A stretch of DNA of 64,000 nt from Paraspadella gotoi (Eukaryota > Chaetognatha), in the NCBI GenBank assembly GCA_051294375.1, contig CM119269.1, positions 22,156,815 to 22,220,814 of the forward strand. The letters are read 5' to 3'. The notes below the pieces were generated by a model. It was not told where the DNA came from and made no database searches. It saw nothing but the letters and a program-made list of their open reading frames with translations. Below are positions 1 to 10,621 of the stretch, piece by piece. Within the stretch, counting starts at the first letter, position 1. Each line of letters opens with the position of its first letter. Both the position numbers and the translations under genes were made by a program.

Positions 1-27
1 TCATCGAAAGTAGCGAAACGGCAAAGA

Positions 28-31
28 TATA

Positions 32-64
<33 letters not shown>
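28..64. repeat. (CT)n microsatellite in a tyrosine hydroxylase intron
   Basis: A dinucleotide CT run lies in the intron after tyrosine hydroxylase exon 8. The next coding exon, which should begin with the iron-binding HELLGH region, is not found before the left edge. Confidence 0.9.
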
Positions 65-66
<2 letters not shown>

Positions 67-185
67 CTGTGAAAATAGATTTAACGTTTTTCCAAATGTA
101 AATAATAAAAGTCTTCGCATCAATTCATGTCTCGCAATAACTTTATGTCACTGGCCCCCAACCAAATCGTTATGTTACGACTCAC

Positions 186-3100
186 GGTTCTGGCGAATGA
201 AACGGTGCCGAGTGATGGCGAACGTATTGCGTCGACTGAAAAACTCTAAAAGCGAGTGACGCTAAAAAGTCCCGTGAGGTGAGAAGACCAGCGGCCGGGC
301 GCAGCATGTAGCCTGTGCGATCTGATAAAAAAATAAGCGTGGCAATGTGTTGGAGTTTGTGAGACATTTGGTTGTGATTTTTAAATTTTTTACTTAAGAA
401 AAAAAACAACAAAAAACAACCATTTATAGGAAGGTGGTTTTTATGTAATAAATTCCTCGTCCTCACTTACTTAGGCCCAGTTAGACTTACCCGACCTTAG
501 AGATTTAAATCTATTTTTATACAATATAAAATTTCTAGACAAAAAGAGGCAATAGAAATAAAAAGCTATGCAAGAACTAGCGAAATTAAATCCAAATGCA
601 TACCTCATAAATTAAATCCAAATGCATACCTCTTTAATAAAATTAAATCCAAATGCATACCTCTTAAATTAAATTAAATCCAAATGCATACCTCTTAAAT
701 TAAATTAAATCCAAATGCATACCTCTTAAATTAAATCCAAATGCATACCTTTTAAATTAAATTCAAATGCATACCTCTTAAATTAAATTAAATCCAAATG
801 CATACCTCTTAAAAATTTGTTAGCGTCGTTCAATTGTGGAATTTTATTGCAAGAATAACCACATTCCTTTTCCAACATTTCAACTATTTCGTTGTGATCC
901 TTGCAAGCGTGGATTTTCCACAATTGCTTCAGTTTCTGGTAAACCTTTTTCCTGAAAGATTTAAGAAACTTAATCAAATCTTTATCTTTTTTCTTTAATT
1001 AACTTTTAACTATCTGTCTTTAAACGGTCATAATGTTAACTGACAATTTGTTTCTACAGTTTCTACTCCCTCGTTTCTTTTTCTTTGATATACAGTTGTG
1101 AAGAGAGTTGGAAAAAAAAATCCAAGCATTCTTTACCAGCAAGCAGTTTCCAATTCGTTGTATTCAACGTGAGGAAGCGGATCTCCGTGCTTGTAACCGA
1201 AAGCAAGCGATGCTATTTCTCTCCTTCTTTCTCGATATTCTTTGTCCGCGAAACCCTGATTTAAAAAGTCAATCAATCAATCAATCAATCAATCGATTTC
1301 CAGCGCAGTTTGTTGTTGTCGTTTTGGTCTTCTTCGCTTTTTTAAACCATTTATTTCATAAATCAGTCAATTTTTTTATTTTTAAATTTAGAGATCTTCT
1401 ACATCTCTCCGTGAATTTTGAAACAACCAAGTAAATATACTAACTTAATACAATACGTATTTAATTCGGAAATATTTAATTAATCTTATAGAAAAGTCTC
1501 GAACAAAATGTTCACTTAACAGTAGCGAAAGATTCCATCTAGTGTCAGAGATGAAGATGAACATTGAACAATTCAATTGAATGAAACTTAAAACGTCTTC
1601 GAGTTAAAAAAATTGTTTGTAGAATTTTAAAATTATAAAACAGACTAAAATTGAATGGATTTCTGTATTTTTTTCAATTGGAAATTGCTTACAGGGGGAT
1701 CATGAAGTGTCTTACAGGGTGATCATAAAGTGGCTTACAGGGTGATCGTAATCCAATTCGGGTTCAAATTTGGTCAGAAGATGATGACAATTGTCAAGAT
1801 CCGAGATGTGAAGTGGAATCCAGACTGAGGTGAAAAAAATTAATTAAATAAGAAAATTAATTAATGGAAAAGATAAATTTCATTTATTTAGAGGTAAATA
1901 ACCTTTTGGATTTTTCTCGATCGCGAATTCTTTCAAGTTCAAACCGTGAAGTTTTTTCCGCAGGCGAGATGTCACTGATAAAAAAAGGTTTAAGAAACAA
2001 AGCCTTTTTTAAAAATTCTCTAGTCGAAAAATTAATATGCAAACTTGTTCATAAACGTTACAACACATCGAAGCACTAACATTTAGTTGATAGTATCTGC
2101 ATTAGATAAGAAAATGTACCTTTACTTATTTAAGAAGGAAAAATTGTCTTAAAAATACATTTAATATTTTAGTCTTTTATATTAAACAATAATTAATTAA
2201 GTTAAGATTGAGGCTAATCTTTTAATGTTTTTAGGGAGCTTAAAGTAAGAATTAAAGTTGGTATAAGTTTGACCTTGCGAGAATTGAGCTTCGGTCGCAA
2301 AGAACTTGAGAAAGGCATCGACCCTGTGGAGCCGACTTCCGCCCAACATCTCTTTAGAATCACGAGTCTCCAAATGGATCAGTTTCACGCCGCAATTCTG
2401 CAAGTTCACGAAGGTAATATTACTATTATTACTATTATTACTATTATTGTTATTATTAACTGTCTGATAATTGTCTACTCGAGATCGAACTCCAGACCCT
2501 TGGTTTTGGAAAAGAAATATATTGTCTCACAAATGACCACTGGAAGAAGTTCAAGTTAAAAAAAAATATTTTATTTTTAGATTATTACAAATCAAAATAC
2601 TAATCCTCGCCTCCAAAACGGCCAAAATGTCTCGCATTCCACCGACGCCGCCGCATCCTGTCACGACGACGCCGTATTCTGCCGCCGCCGCTGCAGCCGC
2701 CGCCGCGGAGCCTTCCAATCGCTCGTCAAAGACGTCGTCTTCATCGACGCTGGATTGAGATCGAAGCAGACGACGTTCGAACTTTGCGTCTTCGATTAAA
2801 CTGCGACGACGTGTTCCGCCGTAGCCGTTCTGTTGAAGGAGCGAATGATGATAATAATGATAGTTATTATGTACAATGAAAATAAATATATAAATAAGCG
2901 TGAATAAACTAGACTGAGAGAGTTTTTATTAAAATCTTGCAGCCTAATTTCTTGTGAGAAGGATGTAGGCCTTGGCCTTGGCCCTTAGCCTAGATATATT
3001 ATTTAACATATTTATTAAATGAATGGATGATTTTTGTATTGTTTGTACCAATTTAATATCATATAATATCAATGTCCTTATTCCGCCAATGACACTCACC

Positions 3101-3275
3101 AACACGTGACGATTTGTTTTGTACTAAATAGTAAATACCATTTAAAAATACCACGCTTATGTCATACTCAAAACCTTTCCCTGAATTCAAGAGACGACCT
3201 TACCTCAACGCTATAGGACTTCAGCAGGAAACCTTTTCGTGCTCCTGATTTTGTCGCCATCATTGAAGAAGCCAT
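186..3275 (-). CDS. TH (ple): Tyrosine 3-monooxygenase (tyrosine hydroxylase), 5' part, eight exons
   Basis: This enzyme hydroxylates tyrosine to L-DOPA, the rate-limiting step of catecholamine synthesis, in the cytosol of dopaminergic or cuticle-tanning cells. Exons (minus): 3275-3204, 2829-2611, 2397-2274, 1974-1903, 1824-1739, 1255-1137, 951-806, 321-186. Phases agree at every junction and give about 324 residues. Exons 1 and 2 join as KSYSVE plus [18 protein letters not shown], the TH N-terminus with the PKA/CaMKII-type RRRS site (Ser34). A nine-alanine run and the ACT regulatory domain (VKLIHLETR) follow. The catalytic domain begins with [17 protein letters not shown], then [18 protein letters not shown] and [20 protein letters not shown], ending at HSPEP. 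The HELLGH iron-ligand exon lies beyond the left edge. ASLAFRVFQ and RRRS favour TH over phenylalanine or tryptophan hydroxylase. Exon 2 appears to end at a GC donor (GAG|GCGAGG). Start chosen at MASSMMATK, 72 nt before GTAAGG. Confidence 0.94.
595..812 (-). repeat. Eight-fold tandem array of the TH exon 7 5' splice site
   Basis: On the minus strand the true donor AAGAG|GTATGC, at 806/805, is followed by seven more copies of A(A/G)AG|GTATGCATTTGGATTTAA. GTATGC falls at 800-805, 769-774, 743-748, 717-722, 686-691, 655-660, 624-629 and 598-603. Spacing is 31 or 26 bp, differing by one TTAAA. All eight keep AGGTATGC or AGAGGTATG-like donor cores (the outermost reads TGAGGTATGC). Use of a downstream donor would add an in-frame stop (GGT ATG CAT TTG GAT TTA ATT TAA). 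Confidence 0.9.
1688..1750 (-). repeat. Three-fold tandem array of the TH exon 5 5' splice site
   Basis: On the minus strand GATCACCCT|GTAAGC is repeated at a 23-bp period. CCT|GTAAG occurs at 1739/1738, 1716/1715 and 1693/1692, separated by CACTTTATGATCACC-like sequence. Because 23 is not a multiple of three and an in-frame TAA follows the first extra donor, only the first site keeps the TH frame (DHP plus [11 protein letters not shown]). Confidence 0.9.
2407..2460. repeat. (TTA)n/(ATT)n microsatellite beside the TH exon 3 acceptor
   Basis: An imperfect trinucleotide run directly upstream (gene sense) of the exon 3 acceptor at 2398-2399. It could extend or disturb the polypyrimidine tract. 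Confidence 0.8.
2911..3055. repeat. Dispersed repeat copy in TH intron 1
   Basis: Shares an ordered set of blocks (AGACTGAGAGAG, ATTAAAA-CTTGCAG, TTATTAAATGAAT, GTACCAATTT) with 62210-62365. This points to a short interspersed repeat family of about 150 bp, not recognised by name. Confidence 0.5.
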
Positions 3276-4254
3276 TTTTGCATCGGGAAGGGAAACCCTC
3301 CTAGTGTAGAATTACTTTTAGTTAATTAGAATTAACTTTTATTTAAAAATTTTCAAAATGTTATTAACGCGTAGCGACATACTATCTAGGAAAAAAGTAT
3401 ATCACTTAATTCATTTATTCAATAAAAAGTATACAAAACATGGGTAAACATTCTTGATATTTGGTTTGCTCTTTTTTGGCAAATTGAGGTATGACAGTAA
3501 AATATTTTTTCACATCTTTAACGCAATTCTTTTCAGCCCTGATGTTGATGTTGCGCATCTTTCCCTCTTTTCTGATAGCTATAATAGCACTTTTTTGAAC
3601 CAAAAAGAGGTGCAAGGCCTTTAGCATTACCAAATTAAAAAATATTTAAAAAATATAAAAACAAATAACTAAACACCAAAAATAGTGGAAAACTAAATAT
3701 GATTTTTTTGGACATTTTTCATTTGAAGTAACAACCAAAGATTTGTATTTCTCAATTTAAATATAAGGTTCATTGGACATTGTCGAAATCATTTGCGTTC
3801 TGAAAAGTGAAAACTATTATCACAAAGGTTTAATTAACATAACATATAATAAAGACGGTATATTATAGGAACTTAGTTGACGGATAAGTAAGTAATTAAA
3901 TTAAAAAAGGCTTAAAAAATGTTTTACGGGCAAAAAGGATTAGAAGCGCGATTTTTCTTGGAAGAAAAGATTATGAGGAATATGATGAGTGAATGAGATT
4001 CGCGGACGTAGAGTCCAGGGGTCATCATTTGAGATGGAGTTAAATGCAGAGGACTTTATGAGAGATAGAAGCTTTTTATTCGGAGACTTAATTAATATTA
4101 GTAATATGCTACGCTTTCTTTTTCTTGCCTAACTCTAAAATCTATATCATCTGATTTCATTTCAATATTTGATGCCTTCGTATGTGAATTACATAACTCG
4201 AGTAATTTGCTTAACGTGAAAAAGGAATAATAGATACTGCGCTTTTAGGAGAAA
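3276..4254. other. TH 5' flank without recognisable gene
   Basis: A+T-rich sequence upstream of the TH start codon, containing the presumptive TH promoter. A 72-codon minus ORF at 3415-3633 has an AATAAA overlapping its stop but no family match I recognise and no splice context. I see nothing else coding. Confidence 0.5.
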
Positions 4255-4404
4255 ATGGAAAGAGAGGGAGGAAAGAAAGAAAAAAAAAGAAATAAAGAAC
4301 GAAAGAAAAATAGGCCTGGGGTAGAGAGAGAGAAAAAGAAAGATAAAGAGAGAGAGAGAGAGAGTGTTTTTATTCTAATAGAGAGAAAAAATAAAAAAAG
4401 AAAA

Positions 4405-4440
<36 letters not shown>

Positions 4441-4726
4441 AAAAAGATAGAAAGAAAAAAGAAAGAAAGAAAAACAATGAAAGAAAAAGACAGATTTAAT
4501 GAAAAAAAGAAATAAAGAAAGAAAAATGATGGGAAAAAAACGAAAAAAAGTGAAGGAAGGAAGGAAGAAAAGAAAGAAAGATAGAAAGATAAAATAGAAG
4601 AAAAAAGCGAGAAAGAAATAAACGGAAATTAAAAAGACTTAAAATAAAAGTAATAAAGAAAGAAAGGGAAAAAAGAAAGAATTAAAGGGAAATTAAAGTA
4701 AAAAAGAAATAAAAAGAAATGAATGA

Positions 4727-4814
<88 letters not shown>

Positions 4815-4815
4815 A
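4255..4815. repeat. GAAA/GA purine-rich microsatellite block
   Basis: A strand-asymmetric purine tract with a nearly perfect (GAAA)n run of about 23 units at 4723-4815. Open frames here on both strands are repeat translations (KER/FLS) and not genes. Confidence 0.95.
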
Positions 4816-4973
4816 AAAGTATACACCAAGAAAGACAGAAAGCGAGAGGCGATATTTGCGGCTCGCTCGTCTCTCGTTGATGAGATCCATTAGAAACTGC
4901 GCCGTTTCACCAACGTGACTGTGAATAATCTCACGTCGTTCTCGATGGAAACGAGACAGACACGTTCACTCGT

Positions 4974-4987
4974 TGATCACGTGATCA
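4974..4987. promoter_or_regulatory. Palindromic E-box TGATCACGTGATCA
   Basis: A perfect 14-bp palindrome centred on CACGTG (4978-4983), the consensus for bHLH-PAS or Myc-type dimers. It lies between divergently transcribed TH and TIMELESS. Function is inferred from the motif only. Confidence 0.4.
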
Positions 4988-5312
4988 GTCGATAGACGTG
5001 AAGGAGTTGGAATTGAAATGCATTGAAAGACGACCAGAGTTAAATTAACAATTTCCTCCTTGGGTAATTAAAACAAGAAAGAAAATAATATATAATATCA
5101 ATATAAATAATCAATTAAAACACCCGAGTGGATTAGTTCTGGGTGGAATACTTTTTTAATTAATCTTCTTTCCTATGTCATAATAAGTGATTGATCATTA
5201 GGCTAGTTAGAATATTTCACTACAGTCGTGAAATAGCAGCATTAATATAATAAAATAACTCGTGTACAAAGCAGATAATTTTTATTTTGACAAAACAATA
5301 TAATTATTCATA

Positions 5313-5350
5313 CGGACTTGTTTCAACTGTTTTACGAGTCATCATCAGCG
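5313..5350 (-). other. CTGATGA-stem-GAAAC hairpin motif (repeat relic)
   Basis: The minus strand reads CGCTGATGATGACTCG, a loop, then CAGTTGAAACAAGTCCG. The GACT/AGTT pairs close a short stem between CTGATGA and GAAAC. The same design recurs in other repeats of the window. Confidence 0.5.
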
Positions 5351-5767
5351 AATTCCGAAACGCAACCTAAAGAAAAGAAATTACATAAATAAAATAATTT
5401 AAATATATACAGCTTGAACAAGTACATAAGAGTTTTGGCCATTTTCTATATCTTAAATTAACGTAAAGATGTAACAACAGAAATTATACAACATTTACAA
5501 GTACATAAACATCATAGCATAAAGAATTTAAAAAAAAATTAGACAAAAAAATATTATAATGAGATATCAGAAGAGCTCCGGCCATTTTGTATTTTTTATT
5601 ATACTAACAAGACTCCTTTCTCTGTAAAACCGGAAATACACCAGAATCATCCATGAGGACGTGATGTTCACGTCACCTAAAGTGAAGAACAAATTCACGT
5701 TTGAAAAAACGTGGTCGATAAAAACGTGACTTGAGAGTCAACTTTTTTTGGCCATCGTCGTCGCTGG

Positions 5768-5868
5768 CCAATCGAAATCCGATCACTCCTCAGATCCGAC
5801 CAATCGCGTCAACGTAGAAAAGAGGACTCTCACTCGTCTTTCGTCCTTCGCATTGGCTCTCAGCCAAT
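5768..5868 (+). promoter_or_regulatory. CCAAT-box cluster of the TIMELESS promoter
   Basis: Four CCAAT boxes in either orientation (5768-5772, 5800-5804, 5852-5856 as ATTGG, 5864-5868) lie in a locally G+C-richer stretch. They sit just upstream of the presumed 5'-UTR exon. CCAAT (NF-Y) clusters are typical of cell-cycle and replication genes, which suits a replisome factor. Confidence 0.5.
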
Positions 5869-5941
5869 CAGCGTTCAGAACGAATGAATCGTAATTTGTC
5901 GTCCTCGTCGCCATCTGAATCTCATACTACATGAATTCGTT

Positions 5942-6076
5942 TTGACGAAATTGTTCCGAGATCAATACTTTGGAAGCCATTGTTATTTTCTTGGCTATAA
6001 ATTTCCTCAAACTGGCGCATTATCGGAGTTTTTAACTCGTCAAAGTTATCAATTGTCGACAAAAAATATCCAGGGT
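5942..6076 (+). other. Probable 5' non-coding exon of the TIMELESS gene
   Basis: A donor CCAGG|GTAAGT-like site at about 6076 and an acceptor TTTTTTTCAG just before the TIMELESS start (6339) suggest a spliced leader exon. The upstream limit is a guess. Short ORFs here on both strands are not conserved in any way I recognise. Confidence 0.4.
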
Positions 6077-6342
6077 AAGTACATGAGTAATGTTTTAAGT
6101 ATTTCAAGTTATGTAATGCACTGAGTAACAAATTTTAGAATTTTTAAATGCAAACCACAAATTTGATTACCACAATGAATAATAGATAATAAACAAAATA
6201 ACTCTCACTTGTCTTTTTGATGTTCTTATGAAAAACTGTATCACATTAGTAATTAGTCATTACATTGGTTGATGATAATTCTACATTATCAGCTAATTAA
6301 TCACTTTTAATACAACCAATTTTTAAAAATTTTTTTCAGAAA

Positions 6343-9300
6343 ATGGAATTTGATTTGATGAATATTTCTGAGACGGCTTCCTATCAGTTGGGCTTTTATG
6401 ATGAAGACCAATTCATTGCAGAGGACAATGCAGAGGAAGTAATAGAGGACATTCTAAGCTCTATTTTGACGCATAAAACTAACTGGTAAAGTATTAAAAA
6501 TTTTAAAAAATGGTTGAATAGCTTATTTCCTATATATCACAATGAATTTTTTTAGGGATGTACAAGCCGGTCTTCATCGAATGAAATATTTGGAAAATGA
6601 TTTGATCCCCTTAATTACCAGCTTAAAGGATGAGGGAAAGTTATTTGGAACTTGCATGAAGTTATTGTTACATTTAACCCAGCCAGTAGATTGTTTGTAT
6701 GGAACTCTGACTTATCTTCATGACACACTAAAAACAGAAGTGAGAAGGGCACTTTTGGGAGCCAAGCAATCTATAAATGCCAAGCCAGAATTGTTTCAAG
6801 TAATTTATCGAGAAATAAATGAAATTCTAGACAGTTGCGTTAAATTTCGCATGTCCAAAGAAGACGGCGATACAATCAACAATTCTTTATTGTTCTTGCG
6901 GAACATTCTACACATTACAAATGATAAAGAACCAACAATTGATAATGAAATGTTGCAACACATTTTAACCGGTTTTCCGGAAATCTTCAAGCGTTTAATG
7001 TTGAACACAAACAAGAAGACGTGGACAGTCGCAATTGTGCAACTTTTGTCCCTGATCTTCAAAGATGCATCTGCAGTTACATTGATGCTCACACTTTCTA
7101 TGACTGAAAAGGAGGAAAATTCATCAAAGTTCATTTGTTATTCCTCGGATGAAGAATCTGAAGGACTGTATGACAACACTCAATCTGAGAATGGATTAGA
7201 AAAGGAATCCTCAAATGGAGATGTAGAAGCCAGTTTAGATCGATATGATGTGGATGAAAAAGTTCTTAAAGTTTTAGCTGGAAATACTCAATCTTTAGAT
7301 GAAAAACTGGAGAAACAGTTGGCCGACTTTGGTCTGACGGTATTACAACATGGATTAAATGGGCTGATTGCGGATTTGCATGAATATTTGCTGGACCAGA
7401 ATTCGATTTACCTCGATGAATCTTATATGACGTGGGTTATTTCTTATTTTCTCAAATTCGTTTTCTTGTCGGGTATTGAATACAGGCATGTGAAGGAAGC
7501 AATATGTAAAGAAACTGTAGGTTATCTCACTTATAAAGCTGTTCAAAGCATAGAAGAATTCAAAAGCTCTCAATTAAAAAACGAAAATGATGAGCTTTTA
7601 GAAACTTTCAAACTTCGAAAAGTGCATCTCACGGTTATGGCTTTGAGGGAAATATTTCATACTATCAACTTTCTATCAAATAGCGTTAAGTTATCTCAAG
7701 AAGACGAAATTAATTTGAAGGATGATAAATTTCAAATAGCGAGTTTATTAGGTAATAAATTATTCTTATGATTATTATAAAATTATTTTGTATTAAATGA
7801 ATTATTATTCCAACAGATTTGAAACTGATTTTTCTTTTGCTGATCCGTTCATGCCCTTTGGAGGAACGTTTTCGGATATACCTGAGGGATTTAGTGACAA
7901 CAAATCATGCATATCTCCTACTTGTTGAACATCTCCTAAATCACAGTGTGTATAAAATAAAGTTAATATTTTAAAAGTGTTGTTAAAATGAACATGCACC
8001 AGGTATTTATAAATTAAATATTCATTCTTTTACAGCGAATGAAGCATCTGAAAAATTTCAAAAGAAATTTTCAATGCTTACCCATGTCAATCTCTTTGCC
8101 AACAAAACCATCGTGAGAGCTTATGGATATCTATTGGAAACTTATGAAGAAAATACTCCCTGCCTCAATGATTGCGTTATGACCATGCTTCATCACATTT
8201 CTGGTATGTTTAATTTTTATTCTGAATTTAGTAATGACAACATAAATTAAGAATAATTACTGTAATAATTCTTTAGAAGTATTGTTATGGTGTCTTTATG
8301 TTTTTATTTATTTCCACAATTTTAGGCGACTGTAAAAAGCCAGAAACTCTTCTTCAACTGCCAATATTGAACACGTTCATGGAGATGTATGAAAACCAAT
8401 TTCCATTAGCCAAAGAATCTACCGAGCTCATAGAATACATTCTGTGCAAGTTTGAAGCAACAGCAAATAGAAAGGTTTCAAGTGTAAGTTTTTGTCTTAG
8501 CGATATGGGAACTTTGTATTTTCGGGAATTCCAGACTTTAAAATTTTTATCTGTCAAAATAAAGTTGTCTTTAACATTGATAAACCTGAGTGCAGGGGTA
8601 AGTTGTCAGAATTTTGGGTTCCTATTTTATCCCAAAAGAAACTTTCGGACAAGAATCCCAACATTGTTTTTTTTTAAATATTTGATCCGCAAAAGAAATC
8701 ATTTATTATTTACATTGTACAATGTACAAGCTTCCTTTAATATTTAACAGGCGTTCAAAAGTGATGAATGTGGAAATGAAGAGCTATATTCTGATTCCGG
8801 AGTTGGAATTTCTGATGGAAATTCGATGAGTGATTCAACGTCTTTGGAATCAAGTGAATCGGAATCAATTGAAGATACTCCTGAAAAGCTTCACCCAATG
8901 GTAATTTATATTATGGTTATTGATTAAGGGAAATTTAAACAAAAAATTCTTTATTATTAGATATCTTAAAATATATTTTGCAAGTGATGTGGAAAAAGGG
9001 AAAGCTACCCTAGGTGAATGTGAATCCTACTGAATATTTATTTTGTTGTAAAAAAATTTTTTTAGCTAATTAATATCAAAATGAGAAGGAAAATAAATGA
9101 AATTGTTATTAAATGTTTTTACGAAACAAATATAATTTTAAAAAAGTTAATAATTATTATTTTACCCTTTTAATCTTATGAATTCATTGTTTCGCTCTTT
9201 TTTTCTGTAATTATGATAAATGTAAATATAGCAGGATTCCGTACCTGTAGAAGAACATCCAATTTTGCACCAGTTGCTAAATGTGTCGCGGGATTATGTT

Positions 9301-9987
9301 CATTCACTGAGAACAATGACTCCAACTGTCAACGATGGTTTAACATGGGTCACGGTAATAATATGATACTTAAATAATTAGACAAGTAAAACCATTTTAA
9401 ATACTTATATATATATTTTAATTACTATTTATTTTACAGCACGTCTTGGAGGAAACCTGTTTCGTTAAATTGATAATGGATAAGAATGCTGATATCGATC
9501 ACTTAGAAGAACCCATTCCGTATCATTATTGTGCATTTGAAAAGTCCGTACCGATCGTCCCATATACTGTCGAACAAAACAACATCTTAAATGATTATCT
9601 GTTTTTAAGTCTTTTACGTCAACTTGGGTTTTATCTTCCAGAAGGAAAAGAAAGACTTTTTCCAAGGTATTAAAACATTTATTGTTGAATGACAGATAAA
9701 TTATTATAACTCGCTTTAGCGATTTACTTATATTTCTTCGTCGTGGTTTAGTACACCTAATTCTGATTATTTTGTAAAGTTAACTATTATTCTTCTCATC
9801 AGAAACCTAAATTTTATCAAACAGAATTCCATCTTTGTGGGGCCCAGAAAAACTTCATCGTATGGCGACGTTTCTCGGCTCTTCTCACACTCAAATGAAA
9901 TACAGTGAAGCGGATGTGAAAACAACTGAAAATCTTTTGGAAAAGCAAATGCGATTTTTTGCTGAGCCAAATAAATTCACCCTATAA
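6343..9987 (+). CDS. timeless (tim-2/timeout type): TIMELESS/timeout-family replisome and checkpoint protein, nine exons, 817 aa
   Basis: TIMELESS with TIPIN forms the fork-protection complex, coupling helicase to polymerase and aiding cohesion and checkpoint signalling in the nucleus. Exons: 6343-6485, 6556-7751, 7817-7945, 8036-8203, 8326-8483, 8751-8900, 9235-9354, 9440-9666, 9825-9987. All use GT-AG and all phases agree. The N-terminal TIMELESS domain is clear: MEFDLMNISETASYQLGF, LIPLITSLKDEGKLFGTCMK, HLTQPVDCLYG, FLRNILHI. The helical core follows with ESYMTWVISYFLKF, FRIYLRDLVTTNH and KTIVRAYGYLLETY. The C-terminal part has VPIVPYT and LLRQLGFYLPEG, matching the family C-terminus. At 817 aa it is much shorter than human TIMELESS (about 1200). 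The conserved RHSRFGGSY segment and the PARP1-binding/SANT-like region are not found, even in the introns. A serine/acidic linker (exon 6) replaces the latter. It is timeout-type, not the insect clock paralogue, as far as motifs show. Confidence 0.95.
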
Positions 9988-10621
9988 AATGGCTTTAATT
10001 TTAAGATTTTAAAATTATGAAACCATTGTTATATTTAGTATATTAATAACAAATTTTAATTGTAATAATTGTTCTAAGACCAAAGGTATATTTGTTATAA
10101 AAATACTGATCTCATCTCATTGTCTTAAAAGAGGCCCGTGATTTAATTTTATTTTTTCCCACCATTTTGTTCTTTATTATAATGCAAACCATTTACCATA
10201 TACAATACTACAAACAGTAAACATTTTTGAAAAAAGTTTTACATAAACTAGAAAACTAAGTCGCACGGAGTCAGCCGATGCCGCGACCTAAAAACTTATA
10301 TGCAAAAAAGTATATAAGAATAATACTTAAGATTTTGGCCAATAGCTATTCCTATCCTGCCAATAAACTATGGTTCAGATCATCTTTCCCATTGTGACCA
10401 TGTGATGTTGTGTCTGTGATATTTTGTCGCATAATGAATCAAATAAAAAACAACCAAAAAAAACCGAATTATTATATCAATGTGATGATAGTTGTATAAA
10501 ATTCAGAATGTAAAAACATTTTCTTTGATCCGGTAGCCTTTGTATGAAAGTCAAGTCAGCAGATAATATTTACATATGAAATGGACATCCAATATAAAAA
10601 TATCCATTCATATAATTAATA
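9988..10621. other. Gene-free spacer after TIMELESS
   Basis: A+T-rich flank to the start of duplication A. No clear AATAAA is seen immediately downstream of the TIMELESS stop. Nothing coding is seen on either strand. Confidence 0.5.

Noticed and set aside
581-812. CRISPR-like regular repeat array
   Set aside because: Spacing is direct tandem without unique spacers, in a eukaryotic intron; it is the amplified donor site.
1137-1255. Apparent frameshift in TH exon 6
   Set aside because: On re-reading AAAGAAGGAGAGAAATAGCA the frame [19 protein letters not shown] is continuous; the first impression was a misread.
1108-1434. 108-codon plus ORF over TH exon 6
   Set aside because: Shadow of the minus-strand TH exon 1255-1137 and its intron.
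3415-3633. 72-codon minus ORF with AATAAA at its stop
   Set aside because: No recognisable family, no splice partner, no support beyond being open in A+T-rich DNA.
4255-4890. KER-rich and FFLSFFLSFF ORFs
   Set aside because: Both strands of a GAAA microsatellite.
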